The position numbers and the translations under genes are program-made. A stretch of 64,000 nt of DNA, taken from an uncultured Paracoccaceae bacterium (lineage in GTDB: Bacteria; Pseudomonadota; Alphaproteobacteria; Rhodobacterales; Rhodobacteraceae). Positions 39,677 through 49,433 of this stretch are shown here, piece by piece; the stretch's first letter is position 1, and each line of letters begins with the position of its first letter. The notes under the pieces are model-generated. The model was not told the origin of the DNA. It did not search any database and saw only the letters and a list, made by a program, of their open reading frames with translations. The stretch is from the NCBI GenBank assembly GCA_905182165.1, contig CAJJAK010000002.1, forward strand, positions 158,012 through 222,011, in the 5' to 3' direction.

Positions 39677-40559
39677 CTAGTTTATTCTTAGCTTTAAAAA
39701 TAGCGTAATGGTAGTCCAATCTCCTATAACAAGCTGATCTTTACAAACCCAACCATGTTTTTCATATTCATTTAATACCCTACTTGCTTGAGAGTTTAAA
39801 ATACCTGACAGTATAGCAACTGAGGAATTTTTTTGTGACAACTTGGTCATCTCGGGAGCCAAAGCAATTAGAGGAGCCATCAAAATATTTGCAAAAATTA
39901 AATCAAATGGGGCAGTTTTCTGAATTCTAATATGATTAAACCCATCTGCTTCTAGGCAAAAAACACGAGAACCCAGTTGATTTGCAATTAAGTTGGCATC
40001 TGCTGTTTGAACAGCAACTTGATCAATATCAGTTGCAAGTACTGATGCTTTCCAAACTTTTGACGCAGCCATTGCTAGTACTGCAGTACCAGTACCAAGG
40101 TCTATAACTGATTTTGGTTGAAACTCTTCAGTTATTAACTTTTCTAGAGCCAATAAACACCCTTTTGTAGTGGCGTGATGACCAGTGCCAAAGGCCATGG
40201 CTGCATCAATTATCAAATTAACTTTTTTAGTGGAAGCTTTTCCAATATCATGACTGCCAAGAACGCAAAAACGTCCTGCTTCAACAGGTGGTAATTCCCG
40301 TTTCACATGGGCAACCCAGTCTGTTTCAGGAACTTCTGATATAACAAATGATTTTGCGTGAAATGCCGAGCTTAACAACAATAAATCAATATCACTTGGC
40401 TTTTCAAGAAAATAACTGCCAATTTCATAGGTATTTGAGCCATCTTCAACTTCAAAAACCCCTACTCCAAAGGGAGCGGGAATAGTCTTTTCCAAAGCAT
40501 CCGCCAGGCTATCGGCCTGATCTCTTGTTATTGCAGATTGTAAAAGCAGTGAAAGTCAT
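39677..40559 (-). CDS. prmA: ribosomal protein L11 methyltransferase (frame broken near start)
   Basis: A SAM-dependent enzyme that methylates L11. The SAM site is SVIDLGTGTAVLAMAASKVW, with AFGTGHHATTKGCLLALE before it and DLIFANILMAPLIALAP after. The simple open frame starts at 40495 and lacks the first 20 or so residues. The missing N-terminus (LLQSAITRDQADSLADALEK) is readable upstream in the same frame and joins an ATG at 40557-40559 through one indel at about 40540-40548. The rebuilt length of about 293 is normal. Confidence 0.88.
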
Positions 40560-40611
40560 TTTAACGTGAGGTTTTTAATTAAACCTGAATAAAAAGATAA
40601 TGAAATTGTTA

Positions 40612-41253
40612 TCATTCCCCCAACTGACATTGAATTCCAGTCCCTCCAATTCCACAATAACCATTAGGATTCTTGGCTAAATATTGTTGATGATAATCCT
40701 CAGCAAAATAATACTGATCCAACGGCATTATTTCTGTCGTAACCACACTCAAACCTTTTGCAATAAGTGCTTCAGTATAAGTAGACCTAACTGACGAAGC
40801 ACTGCTCTCTTGCTCCTTTGAACAAAAATAGATTCCTGAACGATATTGTGTTCCCACATCATTACCTTGTCGCATTCCCTGTGTTGGGTTGTGACTTTCA
40901 AAAAAGATTTTTAAAAGCTTCAAATAGGAAAGTTTTTCTGGATCAAACACAACTTGCACAACTTCATTATGGCCTGTGAGACCAGAACAAACTTCTTCAT
41001 AGGTAGGATTTAAAGTAAATCCAGCAGTGTACCCAACAGATGAAACCCAAATACCGTCTTGTGACCAAAACTTACGTTCTGCACCCCAAAAACATCCCAA
41101 TCCAAATACAGCAATCTCCATTTGATCTGGGAAAGGAGCCTTTAACTTTCGACCTAAAATATAATGGGTTTCTGCTGTTTGAACTGGCATCTCTCTACCT
41201 GGTAAAGCATTATCTCTAGCTGGAATATTAATTTTATTTTGATTGAAAAACAT
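40612..41253 (-). CDS. msrA: peptide-methionine (S)-S-oxide reductase MsrA
   Basis: A 213-residue repair enzyme for oxidised methionine. The catalytic Cys is in VFGLGCFWGAERKFW near residue 55, with SVGYTAGFTLNPTYEEVCSG and the acidic QVVFDPEKLSY following. The length and an N-terminal extension of about 45 residues match the longer MsrA form (E. coli type). It stands alone, with a gap of about 60 bases to the transporter gene. Confidence 0.95.
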   Translation of the reverse strand: MFFNQNKINIPARDNALPGREMPVQTAETHYILGRKLKAPFPDQMEIAVFGLGCFWGAERKFWSQDGIWVSSVGYTAGFTLNPTYEEVCSGLTGHNEVVQVVFDPEKLSYLKLLKIFFESHNPTQGMRQGNDVGTQYRSGIYFCSKEQESSASSVRSTYTEALIAKGLSVVTTEIMPLDQYYFAEDYHQQYLAKNPNGYCGIGGTGIQCQLGE

Positions 41254-41314
41254 TTAAACCCATCCTCTTAGTTATAATTATATTGTAAATCATGTGCCGT
41301 GTTTTTCAAGTCAT

Positions 41315-42643
41315 CTAACGATTTAAATTTCTAATAAATAACCAACCAAAAAGACAACTGGGCAACCCTATAATTAACGCTGAAACAGCATTCCCATAAA
41401 CAACTCCAGTTGCCCCAAACATACTAGCACCAATAATCACTGCAGGAAACATAATCAAACCATCGCGCGACCAAGTCATAATTGTCGAATATATTGGCCT
41501 TCCCATATTATTAAATGCCGAACTTGAAACGAATAACAATCCAGAAAATAAAAAACCTCCTGCTGCTAAGTAATTAAATGACTTAACCACATCAGATCCC
41601 ATAGGGCCTAACAAAAATATCTGAATAATCCATTCCGTGGACATCGCTAATATCAACCAAGCGACAAGCGTATAAATAAAACAAAAAACTATACTGTTCC
41701 AATAGGTTGATCTTACCCGATCAAACATCTGCGCACCAAAATTTTGACCAAAAATGCCTCCAATAGCAGCAGATAACGAAAAAATACCCCCAAAAGCCAC
41801 GACACTCAATCGATTAACTACTGATAATCCAGCAACAGCACTATCACCAAATTCAGCAATAGCTCTAGTAATAATGAAACTAGCAAATGGACCAGATAGC
41901 TGAGTTAAAATTGCCGGCAATGCAATAATAAGAAAAGGTATAAATGCTACCTTAATTATCGAAAGATTTAATCCTCCCAATAAATTATGTACTCGAATTA
42001 CTGACCATATGGCGATCAAAGTAGAAACCAATCTTGATAACCCAGTATTTATAGCAGCACCATCAAGACCCAAGTCAAACCAAATAATTAAAATGGGATC
42101 TGCTACTACTGCAACCAAACCAGCCGACATTGTAACGAACATAGCCCGATATGCATCGCCTTCTGAGCGAAGAATCGCTGAACCAATCATACCAATTGCC
42201 ATTAATGGTAATGTTGGCACAGAAATCAAAAGAAATCTCTCAGCTAACAAAGCCGTTTCACCTGTCGCTCCCGTAAAAGCAATAATTTTTGATCTAAACA
42301 TAACAATTAAAATAGCGACAAGCGCCTGAAGACAAACTCCTAGTGCCATACATCCAGTTGCAAATCTTCTTGCCTCTTCTCGACGCCCTTGACCTATAGC
42401 CTTACTGACCAAAGCTGTGGCTGCAATCATCAATCCAATTCCCACCGAAATCGAAAAGAATTGCACATTCCACGCAAAACCTAATGCAGCAACCATTCTT
42501 TCATCACCAAGGCGCGAAATCCAAAATAAATTTGCCAAATCAACAACAAACATAAACGTCAAACCCAGCATACCAGTGACAGTCATTCTTGTGACATGAG
42601 ACATTGTAGAGCCATGTAAAAATCTTGCGTTAGGGTCGAGCAT
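41315..42643 (-). CDS. MATE-family efflux transporter
   Basis: A 442-residue membrane protein with about 12 hydrophobic segments. The N-terminus (MTVTGMLGLTFMFVVDLANLFW) and the mirrored second half (GDSAVAGLSVVNRLSVVAFG) match the MATE fold. It is a probable cation-coupled drug or metabolite exporter; the substrate is unknown. Its start overlaps the end of the upstream MFS gene by about 14 bases, so the two transporters are probably cotranscribed. Confidence 0.9.
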   Translation of the reverse strand: MLDPNARFLHGSTMSHVTRMTVTGMLGLTFMFVVDLANLFWISRLGDERMVAALGFAWNVQFFSISVGIGLMIAATALVSKAIGQGRREEARRFATGCMALGVCLQALVAILIVMFRSKIIAFTGATGETALLAERFLLISVPTLPLMAIGMIGSAILRSEGDAYRAMFVTMSAGLVAVVADPILIIWFDLGLDGAAINTGLSRLVSTLIAIWSVIRVHNLLGGLNLSIIKVAFIPFLIIALPAILTQLSGPFASFIITRAIAEFGDSAVAGLSVVNRLSVVAFGGIFSLSAAIGGIFGQNFGAQMFDRVRSTYWNSIVFCFIYTLVAWLILAMSTEWIIQIFLLGPMGSDVVKSFNYLAAGGFLFSGLLFVSSSAFNNMGRPIYSTIMTWSRDGLIMFPAVIIGASMFGATGVVYGNAVSALIIGLPSCLFGWLFIRNLNR

Positions 42644-43792
42644 TTTTTATCAATTTAGAAAAAACTGTCTCGTTACCGATATTAGGATTTTTTGGAATCA
42701 TTAATGCCAATAAAAATGAGGTGATTGCCAATAGAGTGGCTACAACAAAAACAAAGGCCGGGGAGTTTATCCAAAAATATCCTAAAATTACTGGTAAAAA
42801 GACTGCTGGGATATGGTTGATAGTAAATACGACAGCAGCTGTAGACGCAATATCAGCTGGGTCCGCAATCTTTTGGAAATATGTTTTTTGCGCAAACGCT
42901 AATGCAAAAAATAGATGGTCCAAAACATAAAGACCCATAGCTATACCAGCCCCCCACCCAAAATAATATATGCCTCCATACGCTAAAAAAATAAATGTTA
43001 AACCTAGGTACTCTAAACACAGAGCTGTTCTCTCGCCATAATAATTAACAAACAGACCCATTAAAGGTGCAAAAATTATATTTGCTATATAATTTATAAT
43101 AAGTAGAGACTAGTTAATTCATGAACATGAAAGCCAAAGCGCTCAACCATCATAAAGCCCGCAAAGACCATAAAAATTTGACGACGCGCCCCAGCCATAA
43201 ACTGCAACGCGTAATACAGCCAGTAACGTTTTCTAAAAATCAATGACTTATGCTGCGGTGTTGGAGACTGAAATTGGGGATAAAATAGGATACAAAATAT
43301 AGCTATGCCCACCGTAATCCCACCAGAAACCATATACGCAAAGTTAAAGCTTAAGTTAAGCCACTCCCACGTGACGACGATGACACCAAAGGCAACCAAT
43401 GATGCCGCAGAGCCCATGGCCAGCAACCAACCCAAGAGCTGCGGTGCGCGATGCTTGGGAATCCACTGTAACTGCAGCGATTGATTTACCGTCTCATAAT
43501 AGTGAAAGCCAATAGATGACAGCATTGTAAGTGCCAATATACCCCCCATTTGTGGAAACCACGCTGTAAAAGCTGTAGCAGTTCCAAGTAGCACCAGAGA
43601 AACCAAACCAAGCACCTGTTCACGCATGAAGATGATAACAAAGATAACACCGACCGCAAAAAAACCAGGTATTTCACGAATTGTATGCAATAATCCAATG
43701 TCAGCGCCATCAAAACTAGCAACCTCTACTACAAAGTTGTTCAGCAATGCATACCAAGTCGAAAATGCGATTGGCATAGCGGCAGCCATCAC
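42630..43792 (-). CDS. MFS transporter (frame broken, start uncertain)
   Basis: A major-facilitator protein of about 385 residues. The first eight or so membrane segments run from MMAAAMPIAFSTWYALLNNF to FGFHVHELTSL, where the frame stops at 43094. The rest (LMGLFVNYYGERTALCLEYL onward) follows in another frame, and one missing base near 43106 joins them as LLINYIANIIFAPLMG. The open frame continues upstream of the first ATG/GTG as SLWRRPIFLLFV, which looks like the true start of helix 1, so the start at 43792 is probably too short or a second indel lies near 43845. Substrate unknown. Confidence 0.75.
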
Positions 43793-43970
43793 AAATAGTA
43801 AGAAAATCGGGCGACGCCACAGCGATAGTTTCTTGAGCGTCTAACAATGTAACTAGATTTGCATTGCTGGCCCCAATTCCATTTATCTTCTATAATTTCT
43901 TAAATATAGGCAAAATTAAACTTGTAAGCCTTAATAGATGGCTTTAATCAAAGAAATTTTTAAACTTTAA

Positions 43971-44589
43971 TTAGTTTTGAGCATAATATTCAATAACTAA
44001 GTTTGGTTCCATTATTACTGCATAAGGAACATCTCCTAATCCTGGAGTTCTTATAAATTTAGCTGTCATTTTAGAGTAATCTGTCTCTATATAATCTGGC
44101 ACATCACGCTCAGTTAAAGAGATAGCTTCCAAAATTGGCCAATTGCTTGGAACGGTCACGTACTTCAATCACGTCGCCCTCTTTAACGCGAACAGAAGGA
44201 ATGTTTACCTTCGTGGCGGTAGACATTACATGCCCATGATTTACGAATTGTCGCGCAGCAAAAATTGTTGCCACAAATTTAGCCCTATATACAACAGCAT
44301 CTAATCTTCTCTCAAGTAATCCAATTAAGTTTTCACCAGTATCGCCTTTAACGCGTTCTGCTTCAGAGAATATACGTCTGAATTGCTTTTCCGTTAAATC
44401 ACCATAGTGACCTTTAAGCTTCTGCTTTGCTCTCAACTGTAAACCAAAATCAGATAATTTTGATTTTCGTCTTTGGCCGTGCTGACCTGGTCCATACTCT
44501 CTTCGATTGACTGGTGATTTGGGTCTACCCCAAATATTTTCGCCCATTCGACGATCTATTTTATGCTTGGCAGCGGTGCGTTTTGTCAC
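43971..44589 (-). CDS. rpsD: 30S ribosomal protein S4 (frame broken)
   Basis: Primary 16S rRNA-binding protein of the small subunit. The N-terminus ([20 protein letters not shown]) and S4 RNA-binding domain ([27 protein letters not shown]) are clear. The first frame runs off after [14 protein letters not shown]; the rest ([19 protein letters not shown] to IEYYAQN) is in another frame. One surplus base at about 44135-44140 explains it and gives 205 residues, exactly the S4 size. An essential ribosomal gene cannot be broken in a living cell, so this is strong evidence for sequence errors in the window. Confidence 0.96.
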
Positions 44590-44807
44590 GGCTGTTCTCC
44601 TTCAGTTTGTTGTGTGCTAGATTTTGCACGTTTCTAAAGGGCGTTGTCCTTTCCTCAAGGGCGACAGGCATTCTTTCACAAGAGCCACCAACACCAAAAT
44701 TCTTAATTGTATCAAGAATGGGGCTTTATATAGTTTCACAACTTTATGTCAACACAAGTTAACTTTTCTTAACAGAATATATATTCTCATCATAAGTAAA
44801 AAATAAT

Positions 44808-45187
44808 CTATGAAAGATAATCAATAATTGGACAATCCGGCCTATCGTCCCCAGCACAAGCATTAATATCAACTGTTTCACTTGCAATTTCTTTAAATCT
44901 TCTTCTTTTCTTTTTATCTCTTCTAGGTGGTGTATCGCAATTTTTCTAACATCCGAACTAGACCGGTTTTTCTCCTCATATAATCCAAGTAATTCTCTAC
45001 ATTCCTTGATTGAAAAATCGAAGCTTCGAGCACGCTTCACAAATATTAATTTTTTAATACTGCTAATATCATAATTTCTATAGCCAGTTTGAGTGCGAGA
45101 AGATGGTAAAACCAAACCTATATCAGCATAGTAGCGTACTGTTTTAATAGTCAGACCTGAAAGTGATGCAGCTTTTCCAATATTCAT
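44808..45187 (-). CDS. cueR: CueR-type MerR-family copper regulator (frame broken)
   Basis: A MerR-family activator. The N-terminal helix-turn-helix reads MNIGKAASLSGLTIKTVRYY, with the RxYxxIGL-like wing following. The simple frame ends in a non-family tail. One missing A at about 44888-44890 restores SETVDINACAGDDRPDCPII ending DYLS at 44808. That CxGxxxxxC loop is the metal site of copper sensors such as CueR and HmrR. It diverges from a DUF4396 membrane protein gene across a typical MerR promoter. No copper ATPase or oxidase gene is in the window. Confidence 0.82.
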
Positions 45188-45194
45188 TTTTTAC

Positions 45195-45225
45195 TTGTCT
45201 CTCCTGTTAGGGGAGAGTTTAAAAG
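45195..45225 (+). promoter_or_regulatory. MerR/CueR-type promoter and operator for the DUF4396 gene
   Basis: A perfect dyad CTCTCC-TGTTAGG-GGAGAG (45199-45217) lies between a -35-like TTGTCT (45195-45200) and an AT-rich -10-like TAAAAG (45220-45225). This gives the overlong 19-base spacer typical of MerR-family activated promoters. It sits in the 72-base divergent gap between the cueR and DUF4396 genes. Regulation is inferred from form and position. Confidence 0.6.
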
Positions 45226-45259
45226 GTAGATTATTAAAGTTCAATAAGGCATTTAATAA

Positions 45260-45706
45260 ATGATTTTAACCGAAAATTTCAATATTGATTGGCAAGATTC
45301 CGTTTTGTGGGGCAAAGCTAGATATAACACACTTTGGTGTCTTATTGGGTGTTCAATTGGAGACTTTGGGACTATAGCATTTTTCCAATATTCAGGTATT
45401 AACTGGCCAGTTTTGTCCATAATGATCTTAGCGATTATCAACGGTTTACTAACATCTATATTGTTGGAAACTTTTATATTAATGCGGGAGTTAACATTCA
45501 AAAAAGCGCTAAATACTGCAATTGGAATGTCGCTAATATCAATGGTGTCTATGGAAATAGCAATGAATACCGTTGATGTCTTTTTAACTGGTGGTGCAAC
45601 GCTTAATTGGTGGATTATTCCATTAATGCTTTTTGCTGGTTATGTTACCCCACTACCTTACAATTATTGGCGTTTGAAAGTATTAAATAAATCTTGCTGC
45701 GGGTAA
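45260..45706 (+). CDS. DUF4396 membrane protein
   Basis: A 148-residue protein with four hydrophobic segments (near residues 25-45, 48-68, 85-105 and 117-135). The N-terminal KARYNTLWCLIGCSIGDFG matches my recollection of the DUF4396 family, whose conserved Cys pair (CLIGCSIG) could bind metal. The tail ends in Cys-Cys-Gly. It is driven from a CueR-type promoter, so a role in copper handling is a fair guess. Function is unproven. Confidence 0.72.
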   Translation: MILTENFNIDWQDSVLWGKARYNTLWCLIGCSIGDFGTIAFFQYSGINWPVLSIMILAIINGLLTSILLETFILMRELTFKKALNTAIGMSLISMVSMEIAMNTVDVFLTGGATLNWWIIPLMLFAGYVTPLPYNYWRLKVLNKSCCG

Positions 45707-45712
45707 TACAAT

Positions 45713-47983
45713 TTAACCACACTTAGAATAACCACAATTTGCACAGGTATCACAACCTTCAACTTTTCTAAGTTCAAAAGAGCCACAACTGGAACAAGAT
45801 ATTTTCGAGCCCATATTAGTAAGATTGGTGACAACTGAATGAGGATCACTCTTTAAACCCATTCCTTCTGCTTCCAAAAATCCGATAGAAATCATATGCT
45901 GCTCAATAACCCCACCAATCGCTGCCAGAATACTTGGAACATACTTTCCCTGAACCCATGCGCCACCTCTAGGATCAAATACAGCCTTCATTTCTTCTAC
46001 AACAAAACTAACGTCGCCCCCACGGCGAAACACAGCAGAAATCATTCTAGTTAAGGCTACCGTCCAAGCAAAGTGTTCCATATTCTTTGAATTAATAAAT
46101 ACTTCAAAAGGTCTTCTATGTTCACTTAAAATTATATCATTAATTGTAATATAAATGGCATGTTCCGTGTTTGGCCATTTAATTTTATAAGTATTTCCCT
46201 CTAGACTTTCAGGCCTAGCTAGTGGCTCACCAATATATACAACATCTGCACCTTGATCTATTTCTGGCACATTTTCAGAATTTACAGAAACAGATAATAC
46301 TGACCCTGTTACATCATTGGGACGGTAAGTGGTGCAACCCTTGCAGCCAGTATTCCACGCTTCCATATAGACTTCTTTAAACGAATTAAAATCAATATCT
46401 ACTGGACAATTAATTGTTTTAGAAATTGAGCTATCAACCCATTTTTGCGCTGCTGACTGCATTCGCACATGATCAATAGGATCGAGTGTCTGAGCGCTTA
46501 CAAAATAATCTGGAAATTCCTTTTCCCCATATTTTTCTCGCCACATTTGAACTGCGTAATCCATGACTTCTTCTTCTAGATGGCTTCCATCTTTTTGAAG
46601 AACTTTTCTGTTATAGGAATAAGCGAAAATAGGTTCAATACCAGAGCTTACATTACCAGCATAAAGACTAATTGTTCCAGTAGGCGCTATAGACGTCAGT
46701 AAAGCATTTCTAATGCCATTTTCCGCAATGGAAGCCCGCACATCCTTATCCATTCCTAACAGCGACTTACTAGATAAATAATTATCCACATCAAATAGGG
46801 GAAAAGAGCCCTTCTCTTTTGCTATCTCAGATGATGTTAAATATGCTGTTCTTGCTATTTGATGCAGCCACTCTTCAGTTTTAGACACCGCATCTTCTGA
46901 TCCATACCGTAAGCCCATCATAAGTAATGCATCTGCTAAACCAGTGACACCCAATCCAATTCTACGTTTCGCAATTGCTTCATTAGCCTGCGCTTCTAAT
47001 GGAAAGCGGCTTACGTCAACCACGTTGTCCATCATTCTTACTGCTGTTTTCACAATTTTTGATAAAGATTCAATATCTATTGTAGCATTTAATTCAAATG
47101 GGTTAGTTACAAAACGAGCAAGGTTTATTGACCCCAATAAACATGCTCCATAGGGAGGTAGGGGCTGCTCTCCACAAGGATTTGTAGCTGCTATTTCTTC
47201 ACAATACGCAAGATTATTCATCTGATTTATTCTATCAATAAAAATAACTCCAGGTTCTGCAAATTCAAAAGTGCCACGCATTATCTTGTTCCATAAATCT
47301 AATGCTTGTACCGTCTGGTAAACTTCTCCCTCAAATATCAAATCCCAAGGTCCATTTGCTTTCACAGCATCCATGAATTCGTCAGTAACTAGAACCGAAA
47401 CATTAAACATTCTTAGACGAGCCGGATCCCGCTTAGCGATAATAAACTTAGCTATATCTGGATGATCACAACGCATGGTTGCCATCATTGCACCACGACG
47501 AGATCCAGCAGACATAATAGTCCTGCACATAGAATCCCAAACATCCATAAACGATATAGGACCAGATGCATCAGCTGCTACCCCTTTAACATCCGCTCCT
47601 TTAGGTCGAATAGTTGAAAAATCATAACCTATTCCACCACCTTGCTGCATTGTTAAGGCAGCTTCCTTTAACATATCAAAAATTCCACCCATATCGTCTG
47701 GAATGGTCCCCATGACGAAACAATTGAACAATGTAACAGAGCGCCCTGTCCCAGCTCCCGCCAATATTCTACCAGCAGGTAGAAATTTAAAGTCCTCTAG
47801 TGCCGAATAAAATTCTTTTTCCCAGAAAAGTGGCTCTTTTTCAACCTTAGCTAACGCTTTAGCTACACGAAACCAACTGTCTTGAACGGTTGAATCTATC
47901 ATAGTTCCATCACCATCTTTAAGGCGATACTTCATATTCCAAATTTGTTCCGCAATTGATGTTGAGAAAGAACTCATATACAA
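45713..47983 (-). CDS. nrdJ: adenosylcobalamin-dependent (class II) ribonucleotide reductase
   Basis: A 756-residue enzyme that makes deoxyribonucleotides without oxygen-dependent radical chemistry. The substrate loop reads ATNPCGEQPLPPYGACLLGSIN; the paired cysteines and NALLTSIAPTGTISLYAGNV complete the barrel. The tail carries four CxxC-like cysteines (ISCSSCGSFELRKVEGCDTC, then ANCGYSKCG) for thiol exchange or zinc. The first residues MYMSSF leave two near-equal starts. No cobalamin riboswitch is visible in the 90-odd bases upstream. It implies the cell makes or imports B12, as the MttB homologue also would. Confidence 0.95.
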   Translation of the reverse strand: MYMSSFSTSIAEQIWNMKYRLKDGDGTMIDSTVQDSWFRVAKALAKVEKEPLFWEKEFYSALEDFKFLPAGRILAGAGTGRSVTLFNCFVMGTIPDDMGGIFDMLKEAALTMQQGGGIGYDFSTIRPKGADVKGVAADASGPISFMDVWDSMCRTIMSAGSRRGAMMATMRCDHPDIAKFIIAKRDPARLRMFNVSVLVTDEFMDAVKANGPWDLIFEGEVYQTVQALDLWNKIMRGTFEFAEPGVIFIDRINQMNNLAYCEEIAATNPCGEQPLPPYGACLLGSINLARFVTNPFELNATIDIESLSKIVKTAVRMMDNVVDVSRFPLEAQANEAIAKRRIGLGVTGLADALLMMGLRYGSEDAVSKTEEWLHQIARTAYLTSSEIAKEKGSFPLFDVDNYLSSKSLLGMDKDVRASIAENGIRNALLTSIAPTGTISLYAGNVSSGIEPIFAYSYNRKVLQKDGSHLEEEVMDYAVQMWREKYGEKEFPDYFVSAQTLDPIDHVRMQSAAQKWVDSSISKTINCPVDIDFNSFKEVYMEAWNTGCKGCTTYRPNDVTGSVLSVSVNSENVPEIDQGADVVYIGEPLARPESLEGNTYKIKWPNTEHAIYITINDIILSEHRRPFEVFINSKNMEHFAWTVALTRMISAVFRRGGDVSFVVEEMKAVFDPRGGAWVQGKYVPSILAAIGGVIEQHMISIGFLEAEGMGLKSDPHSVVTNLTNMGSKISCSSCGSFELRKVEGCDTCANCGYSKCG

Positions 47984-48120
47984 ATCCTATTATTAAAAAT
48001 TAAGAAAGAAAATAAACATATACAGTAAAATATTGTCGGTCAATAACATCATCGTTATATTTGGAAAATAATATTTGATTTATGTGTCTAAATTATTACC
48101 ACTATCATATGGAAAAAGAA

Positions 48121-48552
48121 ATGAACTCAAATTTGGTAAACCTGGTAAAACTTTGCGTTGGTGCTGAAACAATAAATGACCTGACAGATAGACAAGAAAA
48201 CCTTAACCAAAAAGATAAAAATCGCAGGACACATGTCACGAGAATGTGGCCAAAACGCGGTGATGAAATTCTAAACGGAGGCTCACTCTTTTGGGTTATT
48301 AAAGGATTTATCCAAGCACGCCAAAAGATAATTGGTTTAGAAGAAATTTTTGGACATGATAATATTAGAAGATGTTCAATTGTATTAGATCCAGAAGTAT
48401 TCTTAACAACATCTGTTAAAAAACGCCCTTTTCAAGGTTGGAGATATTTAAACCCTGCAGATGCTCCACCAGACCTATATAAAATAAGTTCAAGCGAACC
48501 AACCTTACCAAATGAATTAGCCATAGCTCTTGCAGACATTGGTGTAAGATAA
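48121..48552 (+). CDS. DUF1489 family protein
   Basis: A soluble protein of about 143 residues of unknown function, typical of alphaproteobacteria. Landmarks are VNLVKLCVGAETINDL, HVTRMWPKRGDEILNGGSLF and RPFQGWRYLNPADAPPDLY. An open frame reaches an ATG at 48082, but the ATG at 48121 with GGAAA upstream starts at the family N-terminus. Its end lies three bases from the convergent HMG-CoA lyase gene. Confidence 0.85.
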   Translation: MNSNLVNLVKLCVGAETINDLTDRQENLNQKDKNRRTHVTRMWPKRGDEILNGGSLFWVIKGFIQARQKIIGLEEIFGHDNIRRCSIVLDPEVFLTTSVKKRPFQGWRYLNPADAPPDLYKISSSEPTLPNELAIALADIGVR

Positions 48553-48554
48553 AC

Positions 48555-49433
48555 TCAAGAAGTATCTTGATTTCTTATTAAGTTTTTTGCAAATAATGCA
48601 ACGGAGTTAATGCACTCTTCATCTAATTTTGTTTGATAACCCAATTTTTTTAAAAGCTTTACTACAGCCTCCGTCGCTACATTTCCCGAAGCACCAGGTG
48701 CATAAGGACAACCACCCAACCCACCAACACTAGAATCAAATATCCGCAATCCATAATCCAATGCGACCCTTATATTCTCTAAAGCCATTTCTTTTGTATC
48801 ATGAAAATGACCTGCAAGTTTTTGCGCTGGAATATATTTCAAAATATTTTCCAAAAGCACTTCAACTTGCTGTGGGCTCGCACCCCCTAAAGTCTCTCCT
48901 AATGATACTTCATAACAACCTAAATCAACCAACCTACTTGCCACCGTTTGAACACTTTTGGGTTCCATCAAGCCTTCAAAAGGACAATCTGTAACACAAG
49001 AAACATAACCCCGAACCGGTAACGAATGTTCCTTGGCTAATTTTATTAATGGAACAATTCTCTCAATACTCTCTTTTATACTGCAATTAATATTCGCTTT
49101 GGAAAAACTCTCTGAGGCAGAAGCAAAAATAGCGACTTCATTCACTCCACATGAGATAGCTTTCTCTAAACCCATCAAATTAGGAGTTAATGCAGAATAA
49201 GAAATTGAATTATTTCGAGCCAATCCTTTAAAAACCAAATCGCTATCAGCCATTTGCGGAACCCATTTGGACGAAACAAAGCTTCCGACTTCAATTCGAT
49301 CAAATCCACACTTAGATAATTTGTCTACCAGTTGTATTTTTTCCTCAACTGATATTTTTTTGAGTTCATTCTGCAACCCATCTCTAGGTCCTACTTCCAC
49401 TATTTCAACTAGGTCATGTATCAAAATCATCAC
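48555..49433 (-). CDS. mvaB: hydroxymethylglutaryl-CoA lyase
   Basis: A 292-residue TIM-barrel lyase that splits HMG-CoA into acetoacetate and acetyl-CoA, the last step of leucine breakdown. The metal and catalytic region is VEVGPRDGLQNELKKI. The family signature with the active Cys is GLGGCPYAPGASGNVATE near residue 235. Its start overlaps the mccA end by about 20 bases. The acetoacetate formed can be activated by the CoA-transferase encoded at 24.4-25.8 kb. Confidence 0.95.
   Translation of the reverse strand: MMILIHDLVEIVEVGPRDGLQNELKKISVEEKIQLVDKLSKCGFDRIEVGSFVSSKWVPQMADSDLVFKGLARNNSISYSALTPNLMGLEKAISCGVNEVAIFASASESFSKANINCSIKESIERIVPLIKLAKEHSLPVRGYVSCVTDCPFEGLMEPKSVQTVASRLVDLGCYEVSLGETLGGASPQQVEVLLENILKYIPAQKLAGHFHDTKEMALENIRVALDYGLRIFDSSVGGLGGCPYAPGASGNVATEAVVKLLKKLGYQTKLDEECINSVALFAKNLIRNQDTS

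Noticed and set aside
43930..43971. Rho-independent terminator after rpsD
   Set aside because: The AAGCC/GGCTT stem is weak and not followed by a clear T-run on the minus strand.
47984..48081. Cobalamin riboswitch upstream of nrdJ
   Set aside because: The upstream space is short and AT-rich and lacks a B12-box-like GCCACTG motif.
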